Origin: an uncultured Eubacteriales bacterium
Lineage (GTDB): Bacteria > Bacillota > Clostridia > Oscillospirales > Oscillospiraceae
Length of the DNA: 54,321 bases
Direction of reading: 5' to 3'
NCBI GenBank assembly: GCA_900544975.1
Contig: UQXI01000018.1
Span: 1-54,321, forward strand
In this document: positions 7,251-15,826 of the stretch, one piece after another
Position numbering within the stretch: the first letter of the stretch is position 1
How the letters are laid out: each line of letters starts with the position of its first letter
Notes under the pieces: model-generated
The model's database searches: none
Told to the model about the DNA's origin: nothing
What the model saw: the letters and a program-made list of their open reading frames with translations, nothing else
Position numbers and translations under genes: made by a program

Positions 7251-10004
7251 ATGGGTATCATGAGTAAAATTTTTGGAACCCGCTCACAGCGGGAGGTGAA
7301 ACGGCTGCAACCTCTAGTTGCGCAAATCGAGGCTTTGGGCCCTGACTGCCAGAAGCTCACAGACGGGGAACTGGCGGCAAAAACCAAAGAATTCCAGGAG
7401 CGGTATCAAAATGGAGAGACCTTGGATGCACTCCTGCCAGAGGCCTTTGCAGTCTGCCGGGAGGCGGCAGACCGGGTTCTGGGCATGCGCCCCTATCCGG
7501 TGCAGCTGATTGGCGGCATTGTGCTCCATCAGGGCCGGATTGCGGAAATGAAAACCGGTGAAGGCAAAACCCTGGTGGCCATTCTGCCGGCCTATTTGAA
7601 CGCATTGGCCGGAAAAGGCGTCCATATTGTGACAGTGAACGAGTATCTGGCCAAGCGCGACTCCGAGTGGATGGGCAAGGTCTACCGGTTCCTGGGTCTC
7701 CAGGTTGGCCTGGTCATTCCCGGCATGACCCCCGCTGAGCGGAAGAAGGCCTATGCGGCTGATATCACATACTGCACCAACAATGAGCTGGGCTTTGATT
7801 ACCTCCGGGATAATATGGCCATTTATAAAGAGGAGCTGGTCCAGCGGGGACATCACTTTGCCATTGTGGATGAGGTGGACTCCATCCTCATTGATGAGGC
7901 TCGAACCCCGCTCATCATCTCCGGAAAGGGGGAGGCCTCTACCAAGCTCTATGAGATGTCAGACTTTTTTGTCTCCGGCTTGCGGAAGCTGGTCTTCGCC
8001 AAGACCGATGAGAAGGAAGTTCAGGACGATTATGATTGCGATTACATTGTCGATGAGAAGAACCGCTCCGTCTCCCTCACCGCTTCCGGCATTGCCAAGG
8101 CAGAGAAATTCTTTGGAGTGGAAAATCTGGCAGATCCAGACAACACCACGCTGAATCACCACATCAACCAGGCCATGAAGGCCCGGGGCCTGATGAAAAA
8201 GGACATCGACTATGTGGTGAAGGACGGTCAGATCATCATTGTAGATGAGTTCACCGGCCGCCTGATGTATGGCCGCCGGTATAACGAGGGTCTGCATCAG
8301 GCCATTGAGGCCAAAGAGGGGGTCGCGGTTGCCAACGAGTCCAAGACCCTGGCCACCATTACCTTCCAGAATTTCTTCCGCTTATATGACAAGCTCTCCG
8401 GTATGACCGGTACCGCCCTGACCGAGGAAGAGGAGTTCTCCGCCATTTACAAGCTGGACGTGGTGGAGATCCCCACCAACCGGCCGGTGGTGCGGGTGGA
8501 TCACTCCGATGTGGTGTATAAAAACGAAGCGGGAAAGCTCCGGGCCATTGTTCGTCAAGTGCAGGAGTGCCACGCCAAGGGACAGCCGGTGCTGGTGGGT
8601 ACCATTTCAATTGAGAAGAGCGAGCTGGTATCCCGGATGCTGAAGCGGGAAAATGTGCCCCATACGGTGCTGAACGCCAAGTACCATGAAAAGGAAGCTC
8701 AGATTGTGGCCCAGGCCGGTAAGCTGGGGGCAGTGACCATCGCAACCAACATGGCTGGCCGTGGTACGGATATTATGTTGGGCGGCAATGCGGAATACCT
8801 GGCGCTCAATGACCTGCGGAAGCAGGAGGTGCCAGAGGAGCTGCTGGCTGAGGCCAACTCCTACGCCGAGACAGACAATCCGGAAATTCTGGAGATTCGC
8901 CGTCAATATGAGACATTGCTGTCCGCCTACAAGCAGGAGATTGCCGCCGAGGCCAACCAGGTTCGGGCAGCAGGGGGACTGTTCATCATCGGTACCGAGC
9001 GGCATGAGTCCCGGCGGATTGACAACCAGCTCCGTGGTCGTTCCGGCCGGCAGGGGGACCCAGGCGAGAGCCGGTTCTACCTGAGCCTGGAGGATGACGT
9101 GATGCGCCTCTTCGGTTCTGAGCGGATCATGGGGATGATGGAGACCCTGGGCATTGACGAGGATACCCCCATTGATCAGAAGATTCTCTCCAACGCAGTG
9201 GAGTCTGCCCAGCGAAACGTAGAGGGACGGAACTTCCGGGCCAGAAAGAACGTTTTGGAATATGACGATGTGATGAACACCCAGCGTGAAGTGATCTATG
9301 CCCAGCGGCGGAAGGTGCTGGACGGAGAGAACCTGCGGGACAATGTCATTTCCATGCTCCGCCAGGTGGTGGAGAGCCAGGTCACAACAGAAATGGCAGA
9401 AACCGGTGGCGTCCAAACCCCGGAGCAGCTGGCGTCCCTGTTGACCCATTTTGAAAATGTATATTTCCCCAAAGCCGCCTGCCTGGCAGAGGAATGTGCG
9501 GGACTGTCCAGGGAGGACCTGACCGAACGGCTGTATCAGCTGGCTTTGGATACCTACACCAAGAAAGAACAGTTCTATGGGGAACCCCTCATGCGGGAGC
9601 TGGAGCGTGTGGTGATGCTTCGGGTGGTGGACGAATACTGGATGGACCAAATCGACGCCATGGACGATCTGAAGCAGGGCATCACCCTCCGGGCCTACGC
9701 CCAAGAGGACCCGGTGGTGGCCTACAAACGGGAAGGCTATGAGATGTTCGAGGCGATGATCCAGGCCATCCGGGAGGAGACCGTACGCCGGATTTTCCTG
9801 GCCCGAATCAAAACAGATGAGGAACTGAAGCGGGAGAAAGTGGCCAAAGAGGCCGCCGCTGTCAGCACCAGCGACAAAACTGTGAAGCAGCAGCCTGTGC
9901 GGAAGGCCAAAAAGATTGGCCCCAACGATCCCTGCCCCTGCGGCAGCGGCAAAAAGTACAAGAAATGCTGCCGGGACAAGGATATTGCAGAGGGACGGAC
10001 CTAA
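7251..10004 (+). CDS. secA: Preprotein translocase ATPase SecA
   Basis: 917 residues, the motor that pushes unfolded preproteins through SecYEG at the membrane. Walker A is MKTGEGKTLV near residue 102, and the DEAD-like motif is IVDEVDSILIDEARTPLIISG (DEVD near residue 206; cited as two pieces, IVDEVDSI and DEARTPLIISG). The preprotein-binding and second motor domains follow (TNMAGRGTDIMLGGNAEYL, RGRSGRQGDPGESRFYLS). The C-terminus is a zinc-binding SEC-C tail with CPCGSGKKYKKCC near residue 894, which binds SecB or ribosomes in other species. ATG 7251 is chosen because MGIMSKIFG matches SecA N-termini; AAAGGG lies upstream. It heads an operon with pgeF. Confidence 0.97.
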   Translation: MGIMSKIFGTRSQREVKRLQPLVAQIEALGPDCQKLTDGELAAKTKEFQERYQNGETLDALLPEAFAVCREAADRVLGMRPYPVQLIGGIVLHQGRIAEMKTGEGKTLVAILPAYLNALAGKGVHIVTVNEYLAKRDSEWMGKVYRFLGLQVGLVIPGMTPAERKKAYAADITYCTNNELGFDYLRDNMAIYKEELVQRGHHFAIVDEVDSILIDEARTPLIISGKGEASTKLYEMSDFFVSGLRKLVFAKTDEKEVQDDYDCDYIVDEKNRSVSLTASGIAKAEKFFGVENLADPDNTTLNHHINQAMKARGLMKKDIDYVVKDGQIIIVDEFTGRLMYGRRYNEGLHQAIEAKEGVAVANESKTLATITFQNFFRLYDKLSGMTGTALTEEEEFSAIYKLDVVEIPTNRPVVRVDHSDVVYKNEAGKLRAIVRQVQECHAKGQPVLVGTISIEKSELVSRMLKRENVPHTVLNAKYHEKEAQIVAQAGKLGAVTIATNMAGRGTDIMLGGNAEYLALNDLRKQEVPEELLAEANSYAETDNPEILEIRRQYETLLSAYKQEIAAEANQVRAAGGLFIIGTERHESRRIDNQLRGRSGRQGDPGESRFYLSLEDDVMRLFGSERIMGMMETLGIDEDTPIDQKILSNAVESAQRNVEGRNFRARKNVLEYDDVMNTQREVIYAQRRKVLDGENLRDNVISMLRQVVESQVTTEMAETGGVQTPEQLASLLTHFENVYFPKAACLAEECAGLSREDLTERLYQLALDTYTKKEQFYGEPLMRELERVVMLRVVDEYWMDQIDAMDDLKQGITLRAYAQEDPVVAYKREGYEMFEAMIQAIREETVRRIFLARIKTDEELKREKVAKEAAAVSTSDKTVKQQPVRKAKKIGPNDPCPCGSGKKYKKCCRDKDIAEGRT

Positions 10005-10030
10005 CATCTCCCTCCCGGAAAGGAGTCTTC

Positions 10031-10837
10031 TTGGAATTTGAAACCGTAAAACGAGGCAGCCTGGAGTATGTCCAGAGCCGGCTTCTCCAGCCTGCGCCCC
10101 ATTGCTTCTCCACCCGTCTGGGGGGTGTGAGTACCGGGAGCCTTTCCAGCCTGAACTTGGGCATTCACCGGGGAGACCAGCCGGAACGGGTGTGGAAAAA
10201 CTATGAAGTTTTGGGCAAGGCGGTGGGATTTGCCCCGGAGCACACTGTGTTTACCCGCCAGACCCATACAGACATCGTGGCCCTGGTGGGCCGGGCAAAC
10301 CGGGGGGAGGGTCTGCTCCGCCCGGTGGAGCCGGAGCGAGATGGTTTGGTGACGCAGGAGCCGGGGGTAACGCTCACCATTTTTACAGCCGACTGTACTC
10401 CCATTTTATTCTACGACCCAGTTCGCCAGGCGGTGGGGGCAGCCCATGCCGGGTGGCGGGGGACGGCGGCGGGAATTGCCGCCCGGACGGTGGAGGCCAT
10501 GACCCGGGAGTTTGGCAGTGATCCGGCGGACATTCGGGCAGCCATTGGTCCCTGTATCAGCCGGTGCTGCTTTGAGACCGACGCCGATGTGCCCGATTCC
10601 ATGCGGCGGGCCCTGGGATCAGAGGCGGAGACGGCCATTTCCGGTGTCGGACCCAAGTACCATGTGGATTTGAAGGCCCTGAACCGGATCTGGCTTCAGC
10701 GGGCAGGGGTCCGGCAGATTGCCATCTGCCCGGATTGTACCGCCTGCCAGCACGACCGGTATTGGTCCCACCGGGTGACCCGGGGAGACCGGGGTTCCAT
10801 GGCCAGCTTCATCCAACTGCCGCAGGAGGGATTGTGA
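10031..10837 (+). CDS. pgeF: PgeF/YfiH family (laccase-domain) multicopper-oxidase-like protein
   Basis: 268 residues, starting at TTG 10031 six bases after AGGAG. Family members carry the DUF152/laccase domain; relatives act as peptidoglycan-editing factors and as purine nucleoside phosphorylase/adenosine deaminase (LACC1-like). Visible motifs are FSTRLGGVS near the start, FTRQTHTD with a zinc-ligand His, TADCTPILFYDP with the conserved Cys, GAAHAGWRGTAAGI with a second His, and AIGPCISRCCFE. Length is normal for the family. It lies 26 bases after secA and its stop overlaps the next start by one base, so it is translationally coupled to the lipoprotein. The precise substrate in this organism is not shown by sequence. 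Confidence 0.88.
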   Translation: MEFETVKRGSLEYVQSRLLQPAPHCFSTRLGGVSTGSLSSLNLGIHRGDQPERVWKNYEVLGKAVGFAPEHTVFTRQTHTDIVALVGRANRGEGLLRPVEPERDGLVTQEPGVTLTIFTADCTPILFYDPVRQAVGAAHAGWRGTAAGIAARTVEAMTREFGSDPADIRAAIGPCISRCCFETDADVPDSMRRALGSEAETAISGVGPKYHVDLKALNRIWLQRAGVRQIAICPDCTACQHDRYWSHRVTRGDRGSMASFIQLPQEGL

Positions 10838-12417
10838 TGCCAAGGCTCATTCCATTTGCAGCGTTTGCATTGTGCCTGTGCCTTTTGGCAGGGTGTACGC
10901 GGACCCCGGAGCCCCGGGAGACGGCAGCGCCCACGGAACAGGTGGGGCCAACGGTGGAATCCGGCGGGGAGGAGCGGGTCCGGAGCTTTGGCCTGTCCTA
11001 TCAGCCAGAAGCCGGCTGCAATCCTTATACCTGCACCCGGCTGACGAACCGGCCGTTGCTTTCCCTGATGTACCAGGGCCTGTTTTCCGTAACCTCCCAG
11101 TATCGGGCGGAGCCGGTTTTGTGCCAAAGCTACAGCTGCACCTCCGACTTGAAGACCTACCGCTTCCGCCTGGTTGCAGCCACCTTTTCCGATGGTTCGG
11201 CGCTCACAGGCCAGGATGTGGTAGCCAGTCTGGAGGCAGCAAAGGGGAGCCCCGTGTATGGTGACCGGTTGCGTCATGTGACGGGAATGACTGCCGATGG
11301 GGATGTTGTGACTCTGTCTCTGGATACACCGTATGAGAATTTGCCGGTGCTTTTGGACATTCCCATTGTGCGGGCTGGTGATGTGGGGACGGAGGTGCCC
11401 TTGGGTACGGGACCTTACGTGATGGCGCCTGATGGGACGGCATTGAACCGCCGCCTGGATTGGTGGAGCGACTATCCGCCAGCGGTGGATGTTTCTACCA
11501 TCACCCTGTCCCAGAGTGCTGCACCTTCAGAGATTCGGGACCAGTTTGAGTTTGGCCAGACCGATTTGGTCTGTGGGGATCCGGGCTCCGCTGCTTATGT
11601 GGAATACCGCTGTGACTATGAACTGTGGGACTGTGCCACGGGGATTCTCCTGTACCTGGGCTGCAACCGGGGAGGTGACAGCCCCTTTGCCAATGGGACG
11701 GTGCGGGCTGCGCTCACCCATGGCGTGGATCGGGCCGCTTTGACGGAGGTGTACCGGGGCTTTGCCCAGGAAGCCTATCTCCCCGCGGCTCCGGTGGCGG
11801 ATTGCTATGACAGTGGATTGGCAGCTTCATATGGCTATGACCCCGCTGTGTTTTCTGGCGCGCTCTCCGAGACGGGACTGCAAAATACAGCTGCGACCCT
11901 CCTGGTGTGCAGTGACAATCCTCTCCGTGTTACGGCAGCCCAATCTGTAGCGGACAGCTTGACTGCTTGTGGACTCCAAGTCACAGTCCGTGCTCTGGAC
12001 CGGGAACCCTACACACAGGCCCTGCAGACGGGAGATTTTGACTTTTACTTGGGGGAGGTACGGTTGTCTCCCAACTTTGATCTCTCTCCCTTTTTCCGGG
12101 AGGGGGGAGCCCTGTCCTATGGCAGCGTGAGCGATGAAGCGCTGGATGCCCTGTGCCGGAAGGCCTTGGAGAACAGCGGCAATTACTACGAGCTGCATCA
12201 AGCGGTGATGGACAGCGGACAGCTCTGCCCACTCCTGTTCAGAACGTATGCGGTGTTTGCAACGCGAGGGATGGTTTCGGATCTGTTGCCTGGCCTGGAT
12301 GCTGTCTTTCACACGGCCAACAGCCGCCAATTGGCCGACGCCCGTGTGGATTGGGAGGGACCGGATCAAACCAAACCGCCAGAGGAACCGGAAACATCAG
12401 AAGCTACCACCGCATAA
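10837..12417 (+). CDS. Extracellular solute-binding lipoprotein, family 5 (peptide/nickel type)
   Basis: 526 residues. The signal peptide ends in lipobox LLAGC (Cys near residue 18), so the mature protein is lipid-anchored outside the membrane. The body follows the family 5 binding-protein pattern: RSFGLSYQPEAGCNPYTC, then LLSLMYQGLF, a YRFRLVAATFSDGSALTGQDVV block (commonly F.LR..v.FhDG..lTA.DV), PLGTGPYVM, and a C-terminal lobe with RAALTHGVDR. A low-complexity tail (PPEEPETSEATTA) ends it. Such proteins capture oligopeptides for an ABC importer, but no permease or ATPase genes are nearby. It is the last gene of the secA operon, before a strong terminator. Confidence 0.85.
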   Translation: MPRLIPFAAFALCLCLLAGCTRTPEPRETAAPTEQVGPTVESGGEERVRSFGLSYQPEAGCNPYTCTRLTNRPLLSLMYQGLFSVTSQYRAEPVLCQSYSCTSDLKTYRFRLVAATFSDGSALTGQDVVASLEAAKGSPVYGDRLRHVTGMTADGDVVTLSLDTPYENLPVLLDIPIVRAGDVGTEVPLGTGPYVMAPDGTALNRRLDWWSDYPPAVDVSTITLSQSAAPSEIRDQFEFGQTDLVCGDPGSAAYVEYRCDYELWDCATGILLYLGCNRGGDSPFANGTVRAALTHGVDRAALTEVYRGFAQEAYLPAAPVADCYDSGLAASYGYDPAVFSGALSETGLQNTAATLLVCSDNPLRVTAAQSVADSLTACGLQVTVRALDREPYTQALQTGDFDFYLGEVRLSPNFDLSPFFREGGALSYGSVSDEALDALCRKALENSGNYYELHQAVMDSGQLCPLLFRTYAVFATRGMVSDLLPGLDAVFHTANSRQLADARVDWEGPDQTKPPEEPETSEATTA

Positions 12418-12469
12418 CATGGACGGATGCCCCCGTGGCCCCTCCGGAAGGGGAAGAACCTTCATGACA

Positions 12470-12511
12470 CTGTGACCAAGAGCAGAGTTGGCGCTTGGTC
12501 ACAGTTTTTTT
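12470..12511 (+). terminator. Rho-independent terminator of the secA-pgeF-lipoprotein operon
   Basis: Stem CTGTGACCAAG (12470-12480) with CTTGGTCACAG (12494-12504), followed by seven T (12505-12511). Confidence 0.9.
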
Positions 12512-12513
12512 AT

Positions 12514-12548
12514 AAAAAAGAGCCCCGCCGGGAGGGTGACCGGCGGGG
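12514..12548 (-). terminator. Leftward rho-independent terminator
   Basis: Stem CCCCGCCGG (12523-12531) with CCGGCGGGG (12540-12548); read leftward the hairpin is followed by CTCTTTTTT. It can end transcripts from uvrB and from the promoter at 12850-12878. Confidence 0.8.
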
Positions 12549-12843
12549 TTTGCTGGGAAAAGGAGATCAAATGAGAAATGTATAGAGAAAAATGAGAGGA
12601 TATCTAGCAATGCTTAGGAAGAACAATGAAGCAAAGTGAGAAACGGCAATGATACAGGAGATACCGAGACACGAATCCAACCGTTTCAAAAACGTGATGA
12701 TACAGATTTCATGAGCGCAGGGGTAAAAAGTCGGATATTCTGATGAAAGCTAAAAGGGCCAGATGGAATCGTTGAAAAAGGATCCTCTTGGTCGGGAAGC
12801 GCTGCACATCAGAACATGGGACTCACCGCCTTTCTTTGAGTGT
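12549..12843 (-). ncRNA. Candidate small RNA between uvrB and its terminator
   Basis: About 390 bases after uvrB lack any coding frame of note, yet hold a consensus promoter (12850-12878) and end in a strong terminator (12514-12548). The predicted leftward RNA is about 300-330 bases. Within it TTCTGATG pairs with CATCAGAA (plus-strand 12807-12814 and 12739-12746), closing a domain that contains a further GGATC/GATTCC stem. No known RNA family was recognised. It may equally be a 3' processed part of the uvrB message. Confidence 0.35.
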
Positions 12844-12849
12844 GTCTAT

Positions 12850-12878
12850 ATCTTACCACGAGAAACCGCTTTAGTCAA
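12850..12878 (-). promoter_or_regulatory. Sigma-A-like promoter after uvrB
   Basis: Read leftward: TTGACT (12878-12873), 17-base spacer, TAAGAT (12855-12850). It lies beyond the uvrB stop and points into the gene-free stretch. A Spo0A-box-like TGTCGAA lies about 40 bases upstream (near 12918-12924), which could be chance. Confidence 0.5.
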
Positions 12879-12942
12879 GCACTTTTTTATTTATTTTTCA
12901 AGATTTTTGCGCAACGGATTTCGACAGCATTCTAAAAGCAGA

Positions 12943-14904
12943 CTATTTACATCCCCGCAGCTGGATGATTTGGTCGCGGAGGACTGCGGCGTATTCGAAT
13001 TCCATCATGCGGGCAGCCTGACGCATCTCCTTTTCCAGCCGGGCAATTTCACGCTCCCGTTCTACCTGGGTCATTTTCACGCCGTCCTTACGGCGGACCT
13101 CTGCTGTGGATTTGGAAATTTCAATCAAATCCCGCACAGATTTGACAATGGTTTGGGGGACGATGCCGTGGGCCTCATTGTAAGCGTTCTGGATTTTCCG
13201 GCGCCGCTCGGTTTCCCGGAGGGCGGAATCCATGGCCCCGGTTACAGAATCTGCGTAGAGGATGACGCGGCCCCCGGCATTTCGGGCGGCCCGTCCGATG
13301 GTCTGGATCAGGCTGGTTTCTGACCGGAGGAAGCCCTCCTTGTCCGCATCCAAAATGGCCACCAGACTCACTTCTGGCAGGTCCAATCCCTCCCGCAGTA
13401 GGTTGATGCCCACCAGCACGTCAAATTTGGCCATGCGCAAGTCCCGGATGATCTCCATGCGCTCCATGGCGGAGATGTCGGAGTGCATATACCGGACCTT
13501 GATTCCGGCCTTTTGGAGATAGCCGGTCAGATCTTCCGCCATTTTTTTGGTGAGGGTGGTGACCAGCACCCGTTCCTGCCGGGCGGTCACCTGGTTGATT
13601 TCGCCGATCAGATCGTCAATTTGCCCCTGGATGGGACGAATTTCCGTTTGGGGATCCAGCAGTCCGGTGGGCCGGATGACCTGCTCCACAATTTGCCCGG
13701 AGCGACTGCGCTCGTAGTCGGCGGGAGTGGCGGAGATGTAGACCACCTGGTGCAGCTTTCCCTGAAACTCCTCAAAATTCAGCGGCCGGTTGTCAAAAGC
13801 GGATGGCAGACGGAAGCCAAAGTTGACCAGGCTCTCCTTTCTGGAGTGATCCCCGGCGTACATGGCTCGCACCTGGGGAATGGTGACATGGCTTTCGTCA
13901 ATGAACATGAGGAAATCCTCTGGGAAGTAGTCCAGGAGGGTGGTGGGCGGCGTCCCGGGGGCCCGCCCGGCAATGACCCGGGAGTAGTTTTCGATGCCGG
14001 AGCAGAAGCCGATTTCGGCCATCATCTCCAGGTCATAATTGGTGCGCTGGGCAATCCGCTGGGCTTCCAGCAGCTTATTTTCCTGGCGGAACCACGCCAC
14101 CTGCTGGTCGCACTCCCGGCGAATTTCCTCCATGGCCCGGGCCATTTTTTCCTTGGAGGCCACGTAGTGGCTGGCGGGATAGATGGCCACGTGTTCAAGG
14201 AACCGTTCTGGCATGCCAGTGATGGCGTTGATTTCAGAGATCCGGTCAATTTCATCGCCGAAGAATTCCACCCGAATGGCGCGGCCATTCCAGTAGGCGG
14301 GGTAAATCTCCAGGGTGTCCCCCCGAAGGCGGAACTTATTTCGGGAAAAATCCAGGTCGTTGCGCTCGTAGCGAATTTCAGTGAGCTTTCGGAGGAGACT
14401 GTCCAGGGGCCGCTCCTGCCCCACGCGCAGGGAGATGACCATGTTTTTGTAATCAATGGGGTCGCCCAACCCGTAAATGCAGGAGACGGAAGCCACCACG
14501 ATCACATCCCGCCGCTCAAAGAGAGAGGCGGTGGCGCTGTGACGCAAGCGCTCAATTTCGTCATTGACGGAGGAGTCTTTTTCAATATAGGTGTCAGTTT
14601 GGGCAATGTAAGCCTCCGGCTGGTAATAATCGTAGTAGCTGATGAAGTACTCCACGGCATTGTTGGGAAAAAATTCCCGAAATTCGCTGCAAAGCTGAGC
14701 CGCCAGAGTCTTGTTGTGGGCCAGGACCAGGGTGGGCCGGTTCAACTGGGCGATGACGTTGGCCATGGTGAAGGTTTTTCCGGATCCGGTGACGCCCAGC
14801 AGGGTCTGTTCTTCCAAACCGAGCCGCAGTCCCTGGACCAGTTTCTCAATGGCCTGGGGCTGATCGCCAGTGGGCGTGTAAGGTGCGTGCAAGTCAAAAT
14901 CCAT
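12943..14904 (-). CDS. uvrB: Excinuclease ABC subunit UvrB
   Basis: 653 residues. UvrB is the damage-verifying helicase-like subunit of nucleotide excision repair; UvrA loads it and UvrC cuts beside it. Visible features are Walker A in LLGVTGSGKTFTMANV (residue ~40), the beta-hairpin region SYYDYYQPEAYIAQTDTYIE that inserts between strands, DEAD-like FIDESHVTIPQ, helicase motif VI GRAARN and a C-terminal UVR domain (REREIARLEKEMRQAA to YAAVLRDQI) that binds UvrC. ATG 14904 is supported by GGAGGAA 9 bases upstream and by MDFDLHAPYTPTGDQPQAI, the family N-terminus. uvrA is not adjacent. A partial LexA-type site lies in the promoter. Confidence 0.97.
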   Translation of the reverse strand: MDFDLHAPYTPTGDQPQAIEKLVQGLRLGLEEQTLLGVTGSGKTFTMANVIAQLNRPTLVLAHNKTLAAQLCSEFREFFPNNAVEYFISYYDYYQPEAYIAQTDTYIEKDSSVNDEIERLRHSATASLFERRDVIVVASVSCIYGLGDPIDYKNMVISLRVGQERPLDSLLRKLTEIRYERNDLDFSRNKFRLRGDTLEIYPAYWNGRAIRVEFFGDEIDRISEINAITGMPERFLEHVAIYPASHYVASKEKMARAMEEIRRECDQQVAWFRQENKLLEAQRIAQRTNYDLEMMAEIGFCSGIENYSRVIAGRAPGTPPTTLLDYFPEDFLMFIDESHVTIPQVRAMYAGDHSRKESLVNFGFRLPSAFDNRPLNFEEFQGKLHQVVYISATPADYERSRSGQIVEQVIRPTGLLDPQTEIRPIQGQIDDLIGEINQVTARQERVLVTTLTKKMAEDLTGYLQKAGIKVRYMHSDISAMERMEIIRDLRMAKFDVLVGINLLREGLDLPEVSLVAILDADKEGFLRSETSLIQTIGRAARNAGGRVILYADSVTGAMDSALRETERRRKIQNAYNEAHGIVPQTIVKSVRDLIEISKSTAEVRRKDGVKMTQVEREREIARLEKEMRQAARMMEFEYAAVLRDQIIQLRGCK

Positions 14905-14934
14905 GGTGCGTTCCTCCAAAGTGGGCAAAATCAC

Positions 14935-14985
14935 GATAGTATGTTCGATTTTTTGCATTATACCATGGATGGAACTAAAGCACAA
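14935..14985 (-). promoter_or_regulatory. uvrB promoter with possible LexA site
   Basis: Read leftward: TTGTGC (14985-14980), 17-base spacer, TATAAT (14962-14957). Just downstream CGAACATACTATC (14947-14935) matches the left half of the Gram-positive LexA box (CGAAC-N4-GTTCG) but the right half is poor. SOS control is plausible for uvrB but only half supported. Confidence 0.45.
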
Positions 14986-15010
14986 TGGGGGAGGAGAAAG
15001 TTTTCGAAAA

Positions 15011-15050
15011 ACAAATTTTCCCACGGCAGGGCGCCGCACCCTGCCGTGGG
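15011..15050 (-). terminator. Terminator after the methyltransferase gene
   Basis: Perfect 12-base arms CCCACGGCAGGG (15020-15031) and CCCTGCCGTGGG (15039-15050), loop of 7; leftward it is followed by a T-rich tract (GAAAATTTGTTTTT). Confidence 0.75.
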
Positions 15051-15055
15051 ACTGC

Positions 15056-15676
15056 CTACCGCCGGACTGCCGCTGCCGCAGGGATGCAGACAGGCAAGTC
15101 ATTGCGCAGGCCAGAGACCACGTATTTCTCCGTGTCGGAGATTTGAATGTCTACCAAAAACCAGGGGGCCATCATCCGTGCCAGCCTGGTGGTTTCCGGC
15201 AGGGGAGAGAAGCCGGGACATGCCCGGCATAGCTCCGCGCCTTCCCCCATGCATTGCCCCAGGGTAATCCGGCCGCCGGGCCGCACACAGCCGGCCAACC
15301 GGCGCAGCAGGGGATCCGGGTTGGTAAAATGGGGCAGCGTGTTCAGGACCAGACACCGGTCAAAGGGATGGTCAAACCGACAGGCCAGAATGTCCGCCCG
15401 TATCAGGTGAATTTCCGGCTGGCGGAATTTTTTCTCCGCCTGGGTGATCATCCCCGGAGAGAGATCCACCCCAGTGACACTGGAAGCGCCCCGGCACAGG
15501 TAGTCCGGGAATCGAGCCCCAGTGCCGCAGCCCACGTCCAAAACGTGAACGCCGGGCCGAATGTCCGCCAGGTCCAGAATTTGTAAGATTGTGTTGTCGC
15601 TATAGGTGTTGGCCTCGTCCCAACCTGCTGCCAGACGGTCGAAATATGCGGCTACAGATTGCTTCTCCGTACACAT
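15056..15676 (-). CDS. Class I SAM-dependent methyltransferase
   Basis: 206 residues; ATG 15676 with GAGG about 8 bases upstream (a GTG nine bases earlier is the alternative). The SAM-binding motif I is VLDVGCGTGARF (residues ~45-56), with the acidic motif II in GVDLSPGMI and motif IV near CLVLNTLPHF. The PGGRITLGQ strand is typical of the Rossmann-fold methyltransferases with the UbiE/Methyltransf_11 layout. The substrate cannot be told. It is a single gene with its own promoter and terminator between glnS and uvrB. Confidence 0.85.
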   Translation of the reverse strand: MCTEKQSVAAYFDRLAAGWDEANTYSDNTILQILDLADIRPGVHVLDVGCGTGARFPDYLCRGASSVTGVDLSPGMITQAEKKFRQPEIHLIRADILACRFDHPFDRCLVLNTLPHFTNPDPLLRRLAGCVRPGGRITLGQCMGEGAELCRACPGFSPLPETTRLARMMAPWFLVDIQISDTEKYVVSGLRNDLPVCIPAAAAVRR

Positions 15677-15713
15677 CAAGAACACCTCATTTCCTAGATT
15701 TCAGATTCGATCT

Positions 15714-15743
15714 ATTATAGACCCGCTGAATGGGAGAAAACAA
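15714..15743 (-). promoter_or_regulatory. Promoter of the methyltransferase gene
   Basis: Read leftward: TTGTTT (15743-15738), 18-base spacer, TATAAT (15719-15714). Confidence 0.5.
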
Positions 15744-15826
15744 GGGAGTTCTGCCCCGGAACTGGTGTGTTTCCGATCTTGGTACAGGCGCCCGCTTGCC
15801 GGATCGGGCAGGAGGGAGGCTGCGGT

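Noticed and set aside
12910..12930. Spo0A box (TGTCGAA) after uvrB as proof of Spo0A control
   Set aside because: A seven-base match is expected several times by chance in 54 kb; kept only as a remark.
13483..15267. 594-codon open frame on the plus strand
   Set aside because: Lies antisense to uvrB; it reflects high-GC codon bias, has no ribosome site and no recognisable motif.
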